A stretch of DNA of 64,000 nucleotides, taken from NCBI RefSeq assembly GCF_000143885.2, contig NC_018581.1:1860001-1924000 (forward strand), written 5' to 3'. Position 1 is the stretch's first letter; each line of letters starts with the position of its first letter. Made by a program: the position numbers and the translations under genes. Below, piece by piece: positions 40,995-50,077 of this stretch. Below the pieces are notes generated by a model. That model saw only the letters and a list, made by a program, of their open reading frames with translations. It was not told where the DNA came from and ran no database searches. The DNA comes from Gordonia sp. KTR9. Lineage in GTDB: Bacteria > Actinomycetota > Actinomycetes > Mycobacteriales > Mycobacteriaceae.

Positions 40995-41825
40995 ATGGAT
41001 GTGTCAGCTGGTGTTGCCGTGACCGATGTCGCGACCCGTGGCAGGGCGGACGAGCTGGCGGGGTTGCGCCGGCGGATGGCGGCCATGTCCGGCCGGCCCG
41101 ACCAGCGGGTGGTCGAGGTCCGCGATCAGGCGGTGGGCGTACTCCCCATGCCGGAATCGCTGTCGGAGGTGCTGCCGCACAACGGGATTCCTCGCGGTAC
41201 GGTCGTCCGGCTCGACGGTGCCCGCTCGGTGCTGGTCGCGATGATCGCAGCGGTGACCCGTGCGGGTGGGCAGGTGGGGATCGTCGGGTTGCCACGGTTG
41301 AGTCTGTTGTCGGCGGCGGAGATGGGTGCCGACCTATCCCGTATCGCCACCATCCCCGAGCCCGGCCCCGATCCGGTCGAGGTGGCGGCGGTTCTGCTCG
41401 ACGGTATGGACCTGGTGATCCTGGACCTTGCAAGCGACGGGGAGGGGACACGCCCGCGGGGCGAGACGGTGGCCCCGTCGCGTGCGCGGGTGGTCATGGG
41501 CCGCGTGCGCAAGCAGTCGTCGGTGCTGCTGGTGACCGGTGGCACCTGGCCGGGTGCGCAGCTGGCCGTCGAAGCCCGTGTCCTCACCTACCGGCACAGT
41601 CCACACCTGCCCGGCCGGTCCGCTTCCCGCGCAGCCGGTCTCGATTCCGCACGCAGTGGCTACGGCCGCATCGGCGGGATGCGGTTGCAGGTCACGGTGT
41701 CCGGCCGCGGCCGGCGATCCGAGAGCACCGAGGTCGAGCTCCGGGCGGTGGGGCACGGCCCCGATCGCACGGTCGAGATGGTCGCGGCGGCGAGTGCCTC
41801 ACCGGTGCTCGCGGTGGCGAACTGA
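40995..41825 (+). CDS. imuA': mutasome protein ImuA'
   Basis: 276 residues with a RecA-like core: GTVVRLDGARSVLVAMIAAV where RecA has its P-loop (no GKS/GKT here), then VGIVGLPRLSLLS and LVILDLAS. The missing Walker A agrees with ImuA' being a non-ATP-hydrolysing RecA-fold adaptor. In mycobacteria ImuA' and ImuB recruit DnaE2 for damage-induced mutagenesis. GGAGGG lies 12 bases upstream of the ATG. One base overlap with imuB (TGATG). Confidence 0.88.
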   Translation: MDVSAGVAVTDVATRGRADELAGLRRRMAAMSGRPDQRVVEVRDQAVGVLPMPESLSEVLPHNGIPRGTVVRLDGARSVLVAMIAAVTRAGGQVGIVGLPRLSLLSAAEMGADLSRIATIPEPGPDPVEVAAVLLDGMDLVILDLASDGEGTRPRGETVAPSRARVVMGRVRKQSSVLLVTGGTWPGAQLAVEARVLTYRHSPHLPGRSASRAAGLDSARSGYGRIGGMRLQVTVSGRGRRSESTEVELRAVGHGPDRTVEMVAAASASPVLAVAN

Positions 41826-43549
41826 TGCCCCCCGGGGAGCCGGGGTCCCGGCGTATCCTCGCGCTCTGGTGCCCGGACTGGCCGGCGATGGCGGCATCGG
41901 CCGAGGCGGATCTACCCCCACTGCATCCGGTGGCGGTGCTGTCGGCGAATCGGGTGGTGGCCTGTTCGGCGTCGGCCCGGGCGGCCGGTGTCCGTCGCGG
42001 GATGCGCAAGCGTCAGGCGCAGGCGGCGTGTACGGAGATGACCGTGGTCACCGCCGACGAGAACCGGGACGGACGGTTGTTCGAACCGGTGGTCGCCGCG
42101 GTCGCCGAGGTGATACCCGCTCTCGAAGTGCTCCGGCCAGGTCTCCTGGTGATCGCCGGCGACCGTGCGGCCCGTTATTTCGGGGGGATGGAGTCCCTCG
42201 CGGAGGAGCTCGTCGACGTGGTGTCGGCATGTGGCATCGAGTCGCAGGTCGGCATCGCCGACGAGATCTTCACCGCCGTCCTCGCCGCCCGGCACGGACA
42301 TCAGGTGGAGCCCGGCGGCGACCGGGAGTACCTCGCCGGCCGGCCCGTCGCCGATCTCGCCGTCGAACCCAGCATGAGCGATCCGTCCCGCGCCGATCTC
42401 GTCGAGTTGCTGCGCCGACTGGGGATCGGCACGATCGGGGCCTTCGCCGACATGTCCGTCACCGATGTCGCCACTCGGTTCGCCAGGGATGCGGTCGTCG
42501 CGCATCGGCTCGCCAACGCGTTGCCGGGGCGCGTCCCGTCGTCCCGCGGTGTGCCTGCCGAACTCGACGTCGACCACACCTGCGACCCTCCGGTCGACCG
42601 CATCGACGTCGCGGCGTTCATCGGCCGTACCCTCGCCGACGCGCTGCACCGACGCCTGCGTGATGCCGCAGTGGCCTGTACACGACTCACCATCATCGCG
42701 ACCACCGAACGCGGACAACAGCATTCGCGAACCTGGCGCTGTGCCCAGCCGCTGACGCCGGAGACGACCGCGGACCGCATCCGATGGCAACTGGAGGGGT
42801 GGCTGACCGGCGCGGCGCGGCCTACCCCGCGGGTTGAGCCGGCACCGAGCGCAGCGAGGAGCCGAGTCGAAGCCCCCTACGGAGGCAAAGCGCAGGGGAG
42901 AAGGGCCCGGGACACCCGGCCCGACTCGCCGATCGTCCGGTTGCGCCTCGAGCCGGTCGAGGTCGTCGAGGCCGGTGCCCTGCACTACCAGCTCACCGAC
43001 GATCTCGCCCGTGGCGGGTCGGCGGGTGAGCCCGACGTGGAGGAGCGCGCCCGGCGTTCACTGGTGCGGATACAGGGGTTGCTGGGCGGGGACGCGGTCC
43101 GCATTCCCGTGCTGAGCGGTGGTCGCGGTCCCGCCGAACGGATCACGATGGTCTCCCTGGGCGACGAGCCGGCTCCTCGCCGGGATCCGCTGGCGCCGTG
43201 GCCCGGGCGTCTGCCGCAACCCAGCCCGACGGTGCTGGTGGAAACCGCGATCCACGTGCTCGACGCCACAGGACAACCGGTGAAGGTGACCGAGCGCGGG
43301 GCGTTCACCGCCGAGCCGGTGACCGTGGCGCTGGCATCGTCCCGGGGCCGCCGATCGAGCTGGGGTCTGTACTGGTGGGCCGGGCCGTGGCCGGTCGGGA
43401 GCGCCGACCGCCCCGCCGGCGCGCCGGTGTCGGCCGGAGCCGGCGAGACGGGACTGATCGCCCGGGCGCAGGTGCTGCTCGACGATTCACGAGCCCTGTT
43501 GCTGTGCTACCGCGCCGGAGAATGGATCGTCGAGGGGGTCTATGAGTGA
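41825..43549 (+). CDS. imuB: mutasome adaptor ImuB (inactive Y-family polymerase)
   Basis: 574 residues. Y-family fold: RILALWCPDWP at the position of the first catalytic Asp strand, then SANRVVACSASARAAGVRRG (finger domain), and LRPGLLVIAG where active enzymes have the SIDEAYLD acid pair. The metal-binding acids are therefore absent, as in mycobacterial ImuB, which binds the beta clamp and DnaE2. The little-finger region follows to about 340; residues about 336-360 are a Pro/Ala/Arg-rich insert encoded by a dispersed repeat fragment. Longer than the roughly 525 residues of M. tuberculosis. Confidence 0.92.
   Translation: MPPGEPGSRRILALWCPDWPAMAASAEADLPPLHPVAVLSANRVVACSASARAAGVRRGMRKRQAQAACTEMTVVTADENRDGRLFEPVVAAVAEVIPALEVLRPGLLVIAGDRAARYFGGMESLAEELVDVVSACGIESQVGIADEIFTAVLAARHGHQVEPGGDREYLAGRPVADLAVEPSMSDPSRADLVELLRRLGIGTIGAFADMSVTDVATRFARDAVVAHRLANALPGRVPSSRGVPAELDVDHTCDPPVDRIDVAAFIGRTLADALHRRLRDAAVACTRLTIIATTERGQQHSRTWRCAQPLTPETTADRIRWQLEGWLTGAARPTPRVEPAPSAARSRVEAPYGGKAQGRRARDTRPDSPIVRLRLEPVEVVEAGALHYQLTDDLARGGSAGEPDVEERARRSLVRIQGLLGGDAVRIPVLSGGRGPAERITMVSLGDEPAPRRDPLAPWPGRLPQPSPTVLVETAIHVLDATGQPVKVTERGAFTAEPVTVALASSRGRRSSWGLYWWAGPWPVGSADRPAGAPVSAGAGETGLIARAQVLLDDSRALLLCYRAGEWIVEGVYE
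42832..42876. repeat. dispersed repeat fragment within imuB
   Basis: Begins GGTTGAGCC, contains GAGCGCAGCGAGGAGCCGAG and ends GTCGAAGCCCC. Shares its ends with the bioY repeat, and GCGAGGAGC with the array after guaB3. Inserted in frame without a stop. Confidence 0.65.
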
Positions 43550-43633
43550 CTACGTCTCGCGGAGTGGCCTTCGGGAAGAAACGCCCGAGGACAAAAGCGT
43601 GCGTCTTTGCCTCGAAGATGCCAGTCTCGACGC

Positions 43634-44863
43634 ATGGCGCGCACGTGGTTGTCGGTGACCGTGGAACTGCTCGGTGGTCGTGGTATTGAGTTGTGGCCCT
43701 GGCCCGGAAGGGTTTTCGCGGTCGGACCGTCGCACACCTTCAAGGATCTGGCGACCGCCGTCGATGACGCGTTCGCTAGATGGGATCGTTCCCATCTGTC
43801 ACTTTTCACTCTGGACGACGGCAGGGTGGTCGCCGACGCTGCGCTCGGTGCCGACCTGGCCGGTGGTATCGGCGGCCCGATCTCCGAGCCCGTGGACATC
43901 GCCACGGCCAAGGTCTCCCGGTTCGTCGAGCCGGGTGCCGAGTTCCAGTACACCTTCGACCTCGGCGACGAGTGGACACACCGGTGCGTCGTGGGGGATC
44001 TGAAGGTCGACCCGGAGGAGGTATTGGGCGTCCGACCGAAGGCGCCCCTCGCGTACTTCGGCTGGGGCGACATCCCGGATCAGTACGGTCGACGGACGGC
44101 CGATGATGACGACGCGACGCCACCACGCCCCACCGTTCCCCATCCGATGCTCGTCGGCCAGTGGCCCGCGCAGAAAGAGATACGCGAACTCGATCTGGGC
44201 GAGGTGCGCGGGGCGATCAGATCCGCAGATGCCGATCGTTTCCTGGATGCCGTCATCGGATGCGATCTGCACGACGCACTCCAGCAGGTCGGCCCCGGGG
44301 TGTCGATGGCACTGCAGAAGCGCCGCGAGCGAGCCGAACCGGTGGCCGTGTCGATCGTCGAACAACTCAACCGACGGGGAGAGTCCGGCGACGCCGAACT
44401 CGCCGAGGAACTACTCGCGATCCTGCGCGGAGAACCCGCGCCGGGACGGCCGATCGCGGTGGATCTCGAGATGCTCAGCGACGAGATGGAGGGTGATCCG
44501 AACCGGTCAACCGGCGGACTCATCGACCTGAGCACCGGCTTCGTGTACAACGACGAGATGCTCGACCCGGGCGTGCTCGATGAGGAGATCGACGTCGAGG
44601 AGGACCCGGACCGCTGGCTGCGCTTCGACTGCATCGGTTCGCGCGACAGCTGGCGGGACATGGCCGATTTCGCCACGCGCACCACCGATCCCGACCTGCG
44701 AAACCGTCTGGAGCGCGCGATCGAGGGACGCGGCGCGTTCCGCAGGTTCCGGGACGTCGTCCACGAAGCGGGTGTGAGTCAGCGCTGGTACGCGTTCTCC
44801 ACCGACCGCAAGTTCGGACGGGCACGCAAATTCCTGGTCCGGCAAGGAATCCGACCCGTCTGA
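43634..44863 (+). CDS. pRiA4b ORF-3-like / UPF0158 fusion protein
   Basis: 409 residues. The N-terminal about 180 residues match the plasmid pRiA4b ORF-3 type domain (FTYTFDLGDEW-like FQYTFDLGDEWTHRCVV, then APLAYFGWGDIPDQYG). The C-terminal about 150 match UPF0158 (DRWLRFDCIGSRDSWRDMADF, RWYAFSTDRKFGRARKFL). A helical linker joins them. Both parts are of unknown biochemistry. Follows imuB on the same strand with an 84-base gap; ends one base short of the convergent racemase-fold gene. Confidence 0.75.
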   Translation: MARTWLSVTVELLGGRGIELWPWPGRVFAVGPSHTFKDLATAVDDAFARWDRSHLSLFTLDDGRVVADAALGADLAGGIGGPISEPVDIATAKVSRFVEPGAEFQYTFDLGDEWTHRCVVGDLKVDPEEVLGVRPKAPLAYFGWGDIPDQYGRRTADDDDATPPRPTVPHPMLVGQWPAQKEIRELDLGEVRGAIRSADADRFLDAVIGCDLHDALQQVGPGVSMALQKRRERAEPVAVSIVEQLNRRGESGDAELAEELLAILRGEPAPGRPIAVDLEMLSDEMEGDPNRSTGGLIDLSTGFVYNDEMLDPGVLDEEIDVEEDPDRWLRFDCIGSRDSWRDMADFATRTTDPDLRNRLERAIEGRGAFRRFRDVVHEAGVSQRWYAFSTDRKFGRARKFLVRQGIRPV

Positions 44864-44864
44864 C

Positions 44865-45947
44865 TCAGCTGTTGCGTCCCCGCGCGATGACCGGCCACCG
44901 GCTGTCCGATCCGTCGATCGCCACCAGTTCGTCGACGAGGTTGACCGCGGTGCAGACATGGTTCGGTACCACCCGGACCACGTCGCCCAACCGCGGGACC
45001 GGCGTCGAGTCCGCCGGGAAGTCGACGACGGCATGGTGTTCGGACAACTGCACGACACGGGCGTCGGGGTGGTCGAGGAGCCGTCCGTGCCCGGTGGCCC
45101 AGGTAGCTCGGTCGGCGCCGAGGATCTTGCTGCCGGCATCGACGACGATTCGTCCGGGCTCGCTGCGTACCACGGTCGCGACCGCGGTCAGCGCGACGTC
45201 GTCGAATCCGCAGGCGCCGATCTCGACCTGCTGGGCGTCGTTGAGGGGGTACACGCCCGGACGGACCTCGGTGAGCACGCCCGCGTGAGCCGGGTCGCCG
45301 ACGAATTCGATGGTGGGCGTGGACCCGCCGCTGCGTACGCGCGGATCGATCCCGTGCTCCCGGAGACTCTCCGCGGCCGCGCGAAGCGCCGCCACCTCCT
45401 GCTCCGCGGCACGCCGTCGGGTGTCGCCGAGGCCGTAGCCGTGGCCGGGGAAGGTGAACACGCCGACGACGTCGAGTCCGGCTGCCGTTCCTGCGGCCGC
45501 GACCTCGCCGGCACCCCCGGGCGTCACCCCGGTGCGGTGCTGCCCGGAGTCGACCTCGACGAGAGCCTCGATCCGCCGCCCATCGAGCAGAGCCCCGAGA
45601 TGCCGGGCGCCCTCGACCGACTCGACACCCACCCGCAGCGACACCCGGGCCGCCAGAGCACGCAACCGGGCGGCCTTCGCCGGGGTCGGCCAGACGGGGT
45701 AGGCGATGAAGATGTCGGTGCACGAGGTGATCTCGGCGGCGTCGGCGAAGGCCTCGGCCTCGCCGATGGTCGCCACCGCCAGGCCCACGGCGCCGACATC
45801 GATCTGCATGCGGGCGATCTCGGCGCTCTTGTGGGTCTTGGCGTGCGGGCGCACCTCGACGCCGGTCGATCGCGCACGATCGGCGAGCGACGCGAGGTTA
45901 CGCGTCATGCGATCGACGTCGACCTCGAGATAAGGGGTGTCGATCAC
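44865..45947 (-). CDS. D-threonine aldolase / D-serine dehydratase-like PLP enzyme
   Basis: 360 residues, alanine-racemase-type barrel with PLP lysine in RPHAKTHKS (Lys37) and a C-terminal metal site VPNHVCTAVNL (His, Cys). These features define the metal-activated D-threonine aldolase/eukaryote-type D-serine dehydratase family. Likely cleaves or dehydrates a D-hydroxy amino acid; exact substrate open. Start is GTG overlapping the acrA1 stop (GTGA), so the two genes are coupled. Confidence 0.85.
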   Translation of the reverse strand: MIDTPYLEVDVDRMTRNLASLADRARSTGVEVRPHAKTHKSAEIARMQIDVGAVGLAVATIGEAEAFADAAEITSCTDIFIAYPVWPTPAKAARLRALAARVSLRVGVESVEGARHLGALLDGRRIEALVEVDSGQHRTGVTPGGAGEVAAAGTAAGLDVVGVFTFPGHGYGLGDTRRRAAEQEVAALRAAAESLREHGIDPRVRSGGSTPTIEFVGDPAHAGVLTEVRPGVYPLNDAQQVEIGACGFDDVALTAVATVVRSEPGRIVVDAGSKILGADRATWATGHGRLLDHPDARVVQLSEHHAVVDFPADSTPVPRLGDVVRVVPNHVCTAVNLVDELVAIDGSDSRWPVIARGRNS

Positions 45948-47887
45948 GTGTCGCGCCTGTCGGCGCCGTGGTCCGAACGACCGAGGGCTGCCGCCGATTC
46001 GCCGAACACGAGATACTCCTGGTGCAGGATGCGGGTGGTCAGTCCGGGCGTGATCCGATGCCCGATCTCGGCGACCAGCCCGACGAGCGAGTCGACCCGT
46101 TTGGGCCGGTCGACGATGGCGTGCAGGACGCGCGCCGCGGCGCGGTCGACGTTCCAGGCGCCGGGTTGGTTGTCGTAGGCCTCGGTGGGTGCGATCATCC
46201 GCGTCTTCACCAGGGGCAGACGAACATTGGAGAAAGTGACGTGGTCGGAGACCGTCTCGGTGCCGGTCACGTCGCTGAAGGCCTCGAGGGCGGCCTTCGA
46301 CGCCGCGTACGCCCCGAATCGCGGCCCCCGTGACTGCACCGCGACCGAGGTCACGTTCACCACGTGGCCCGCCTGCCTGGCGACCATGTGCGGCAACAGT
46401 CCGAGGACGAGGTTGACCGCGCCGAAGTAGTTGACCGCCATCACCCGGTGGTAGTCATGTGACCGGTCCACGGAATTGAGCGTGGCGCGGCGGATCGACC
46501 GGCCGGCGTTGTTGACCAGCACGTCCACATGGCCGTGTGCGGCCAGGACGGTCTTGACGAGCGCGTTGACCGATTCCTCGTCGGTGATGTCGCACTGGTA
46601 CGAGGTCACCTGGCCTGGCGGAATTCCCTTCTTGCTCGTCGTCGAGTTCAATTCCTCTGTCGCCGAATCGAGTTCCGCGGCATTGCGGGCGACGATGATG
46701 ACGTTGGCCCCGCGGGCGACACACATCCGGGCGGTGGCCTTGCCGATGCCGCTCGACCCACCGGTGATGAGGATGTTCTTGCCGACCAGGGGGCCGCGCG
46801 GATCGGTGCGACGGTTGCGCGCCCGGTCGAGATGCCGTGACCAGTAGGTCCACAGCCGCGGGGCGTATTCGGTGAAGTCGGGGATCGTGATGCCGAGGTC
46901 GTGCAGGACCGCGACGGTGGTGTCGGCGCGGAAGTCGACCGGCAGCGTCACCGCGTCGAGCAGTGCCCCGGGAATGCCCTGCTGAGCGGCGACGAGGTTG
47001 CGTCCGACACGCGCGATCCCCATGCCGGACAACGCCATCACGGGTTCGACCGCGGAGCGCGGGATGGCATCGAAGCCCTTGGGGGCGTCGAATGCCGGTG
47101 CGAGGGCGTTGTACATCTCGGTGGTGGTGAGCGACTTCGGGTCGCTGAGATGGAACACCAGCCCGCTGCGTGTGGGATTGACGCCGATGAGGGCGACCAT
47201 CGCGGCGGCGACGTAGTCGACGGGCACGATGTTGAGCGTGCCCAGGTCGGGCATCGGCAGCCGCAGCATCGAGGGCAACCGGCCGAGCATCCCGAGATGA
47301 CCGAAGAAGTAGTACGGGCCGTCGATCTTGTCCATCTCCCCGGTTCTGGAGTCGCCGACCACGACCGACGGCCGGTAGACGCGCCAGCGGAGTCCCTCGC
47401 GTTCGCGGACGACGCGTTCGGCCTCGAACTTGGTGCGGTGGTAGGGGGTCGGGAACCCTTGTCCGACTTCGAAGTCCATCTCGGTGAAGCGACCGCGGTG
47501 GTCGCCGGCCACCGCGATCGACGAGACGTGGTGGAACAGCGCGTCGTGCGCGATCGCGAAGTCGGCGGCGCGCGAGGTCCCGACGACGTTGGCGGCGCGC
47601 TGTGACTCCGCGTCGGCGGCCATGTCGTAGATGGCGGCGAGGTGGATGGCATGGTCGATCGCGGGTACGGCGTCCGGTGCGATGCCGAGTCCCGGCGCGG
47701 TCAGGTCTCCGACCACGGGGGTCACCCGGTCGCCGGCGTCCAGGTCGTCGAGCATGGCGACGAAGGCCGCCAGCGACGACTCGCGTACCAGCGCGTGGAC
47801 CGTGGCGTCGGGAGTGACGGTCAAGAGACGTTCGAGAACGCGTCGCCCGATGAACCCGCTGCCCCCGGTGATGAAGTAGCTCGTCAT
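45944..47887 (-). CDS. acrA1: bifunctional SDR acyl-CoA reductase AcrA1-like
   Basis: 647 residues with two dehydrogenase modules. The N-terminal extended SDR (about 1-350) starts YFITGGSGFIGRRVLERLL and resembles fatty acyl reductases. The C-terminal classical SDR (about 370-640) has ILITGGSSGIGKATARM, NNAGRS, and the catalytic YAASK. Same size and plan as Rv3391 of M. tuberculosis (acyl-CoA reductase), which lies near Rv3394c imuB there too. Reduces a fatty acyl thioester, likely toward wax or lipid synthesis. Confidence 0.88.
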   Translation of the reverse strand: MTSYFITGGSGFIGRRVLERLLTVTPDATVHALVRESSLAAFVAMLDDLDAGDRVTPVVGDLTAPGLGIAPDAVPAIDHAIHLAAIYDMAADAESQRAANVVGTSRAADFAIAHDALFHHVSSIAVAGDHRGRFTEMDFEVGQGFPTPYHRTKFEAERVVREREGLRWRVYRPSVVVGDSRTGEMDKIDGPYYFFGHLGMLGRLPSMLRLPMPDLGTLNIVPVDYVAAAMVALIGVNPTRSGLVFHLSDPKSLTTTEMYNALAPAFDAPKGFDAIPRSAVEPVMALSGMGIARVGRNLVAAQQGIPGALLDAVTLPVDFRADTTVAVLHDLGITIPDFTEYAPRLWTYWSRHLDRARNRRTDPRGPLVGKNILITGGSSGIGKATARMCVARGANVIIVARNAAELDSATEELNSTTSKKGIPPGQVTSYQCDITDEESVNALVKTVLAAHGHVDVLVNNAGRSIRRATLNSVDRSHDYHRVMAVNYFGAVNLVLGLLPHMVARQAGHVVNVTSVAVQSRGPRFGAYAASKAALEAFSDVTGTETVSDHVTFSNVRLPLVKTRMIAPTEAYDNQPGAWNVDRAAARVLHAIVDRPKRVDSLVGLVAEIGHRITPGLTTRILHQEYLVFGESAAALGRSDHGADRRDT

Positions 47888-48009
47888 GTGAGAGATCCCA
47901 TCAGATGGGCGGGCCGATGACCCGCCGGCTGTCCGCGCCCGCAGGGTTGCGGATTTGTCTGGTACTCAGAGTGACACTAACTTGCGGCGAAGGCAATGAC
48001 CGCGCCTCC

Positions 48010-48072
48010 GTCGACCGTGCGTCCAAACACGTCGACTGTGCGCCCGATCACGTCGACTGTGCGCCCGACCAC
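48010..48072. repeat. three 21-bp tandem repeats across the ctpJ 3' end
   Basis: Units GTCGACTGTGCGCCCGAYCAC with the first copy more diverged, exactly 21 bases apart. The ctpJ stop codon arises within the middle copy. Confidence 0.85.
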
Positions 48073-49985
48073 GCCGACCGCCGGAGCAGGCGCGCGCCGT
48101 TGAGTGCGACGAGCACGGTGGAACCCTCGTGGCCGGCGACGGCCAGCGGGAGGGGAAGGGTTCCGACGAGATCCCAGGTCACGAGGGTGATGATCATGGT
48201 GCCCGCGATGCAGAGGTTCGCGATCACGTAGCGGCGAGCGAGCCGGGACAGCCGGATCAGCGCGGCGACCGCGGTGAGGTCGTCGCGCACGATGATCGCG
48301 TCGGCCGTCTGGACCGCGAGGTCCGCGCCCCGACGACCCATGGCGACGCCGGTGCCGGCCGCCGTGAGGGCCGGTGCGTCGTTGATGCCGTCGCCGACCA
48401 CGAGAACGTGGCCGCCGGTCTCGCCGACTATTCGGACCTTGTCCTCGGGCAGGAGGTCGGCGTGTACCGCCTCGATTCCGGTCCGGTCTGCCACATCCGC
48501 CGCGACGGACGGGCGGTCGCCGGTCAGCAGCAGGACCGGCCCGGAGGTCACGTCGCCGATCAGCCGCACTGCTTCGGCGGCGTCGTCCCGAAGACGGTCG
48601 ACGAGTTCGATCCGGCCGACCTCCGATCCGTCGACGAGCACGCCCACCACGGTTCCGGTCGAGTCGGCGACGGCGCGCTCGACGGTGATCCGGTGACCGC
48701 GCACGGCACCGGTCACGCCGCGGCCGGGAAGTGCCCGGAAGTCCTCGACCGTCTCGATGTCCAGCCCACGGTCGATCGCGGCCGCCACGATCGCGCGTCC
48801 CAGCGGGTGTTCGCTGGGGTGTTCGACGGCCGCGGCGAGCGCCAGCACCTCCGACGGCTCGCGTCCGTCGAGTGCTGTCACGTCGACGACCTGCGGGCGT
48901 CCCTCGGTCAGGGTGCCGGTCTTGTCGAAGGCGACGACATTGGTCCGTCCGACGGACTCCATCACCGCGGCGGACTTGACCAGCACGCCGTGACGACCGG
49001 CGTTGGCGATCGACGCCAGCAGCGGCGGCATCGTCGACAGGACGACGGCGCAGGGTGAGGCCACGATCATGAACACGATGGCTCGAAGCAGCGCCTCGTC
49101 GAAGGTGTTGTCGAACAACACCATCGGAACGCCCAATACCAGAAGCGTGGCGACCACGACGGTGACGGAGTACGCCTGCTCGACCTTTTCGAGGAAGAGC
49201 TGGGTCGGGGCCTTCGTCTCGGAGGCCTCGGCGACGAGTGTCGCGATCCGGGCGATCACCGACTCCGACGCCGGGCGGGCGACTTCGACGATCAGCGCGC
49301 CGGTGCCGTTGACGGTGCCGGACAGCACGTCGTCACCCGCGTCGCGCACGACGGGGATCGACTCGCCGGTCACGGCCTGCTGGTCGACCTCGCTGCGCCC
49401 CCGGAGGACCACTCCGTCGGCACCGATCCGCTCGCCGGGTCGGACGAGGATGCGTTGTCCCACTTCGAGATCGCGGCAGTCGATCTCGACGGTGGAACCG
49501 TCGTCGTGGTACCGGGTCGCCCGTTCGGGAGCCAGGCCGAGGAGGGCGGTCACCGAGTCCGCGGTGCGCTGGGTGACGACGACCTCCAGCGCGCCCGAGG
49601 TCGCGAAGATCACGATCAGCAGCGCGCCGTCGAAGACCTGCCCGATCGACGCGGCGGCGATGGCGGCGACGATCATGAGCAGGTCGACGTCGAGTCGTCG
49701 TTGCCGCAGTTCCTGCAGGCCGGACCGGGTCGGTTCCCATCCGCCGCTCAGGTAGCACACGAGATACGCGGTCCACCAGGCCCATTCGGGTGCCTCGCAG
49801 AGCTGAAGCAGCCATCCGGCGAGGAACAGTGCCAGCGCGATGCCCGCCCAGCGCACCTCGGGTAGTCGGAGCCCGGTCCGGAAGATCGATCGCGGGGCGG
49901 TGATCCCGCGTTCGCCTCCCGGTCTCGGGACGGTGTCACGCGCCGCCCTGTCCGTCGCGCCGGTCGCCTCCGCCGTGTCCATCAT
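48048..49985 (-). CDS. ctpJ: P1B-4-type metal efflux ATPase (CtpJ/NmtA-like)
   Basis: 645 residues. Six or so membrane helices, no N-terminal metal-binding domain. TGES in the actuator domain, SPC in helix 4 (VASPCAVVLST), phosphorylated DKTGTLTEG, GDGINDAPAL, and HEGST in helix 6. SPC plus HEG(S/G)T marks the P1B-4 (Co/Ni/Zn) group. The start has GGGAG 3 bases before the double ATG; in-frame ATGs at 50048 and 50069 lie in or beyond the operator. Divergent nmtR matches the M. tuberculosis nmtR-ctpJ pair. Confidence 0.88.
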   Translation of the reverse strand: MMDTAEATGATDRAARDTVPRPGGERGITAPRSIFRTGLRLPEVRWAGIALALFLAGWLLQLCEAPEWAWWTAYLVCYLSGGWEPTRSGLQELRQRRLDVDLLMIVAAIAAASIGQVFDGALLIVIFATSGALEVVVTQRTADSVTALLGLAPERATRYHDDGSTVEIDCRDLEVGQRILVRPGERIGADGVVLRGRSEVDQQAVTGESIPVVRDAGDDVLSGTVNGTGALIVEVARPASESVIARIATLVAEASETKAPTQLFLEKVEQAYSVTVVVATLLVLGVPMVLFDNTFDEALLRAIVFMIVASPCAVVLSTMPPLLASIANAGRHGVLVKSAAVMESVGRTNVVAFDKTGTLTEGRPQVVDVTALDGREPSEVLALAAAVEHPSEHPLGRAIVAAAIDRGLDIETVEDFRALPGRGVTGAVRGHRITVERAVADSTGTVVGVLVDGSEVGRIELVDRLRDDAAEAVRLIGDVTSGPVLLLTGDRPSVAADVADRTGIEAVHADLLPEDKVRIVGETGGHVLVVGDGINDAPALTAAGTGVAMGRRGADLAVQTADAIIVRDDLTAVAALIRLSRLARRYVIANLCIAGTMIITLVTWDLVGTLPLPLAVAGHEGSTVLVALNGARLLRRSAWSGAQST

Positions 49986-50027
49986 GTCTCCCGTCGTGTT
50001 GCGGACCGTCAGCCCCGACAGTAACAG

Positions 50028-50052
50028 TTCATATGAAGAGGTTTTCATGTGA
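50028..50052. promoter_or_regulatory. ArsR-family operator between ctpJ and nmtR
   Basis: TTCATATGAA, six bases, then TTCATGTGA form an imperfect inverted repeat typical of ArsR/SmtB sites. Lies between the divergent starts, so NmtR would repress both. Confidence 0.75.
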
Positions 50053-50077
50053 TGGTGAACCGGTAGCATCTCGCTGC

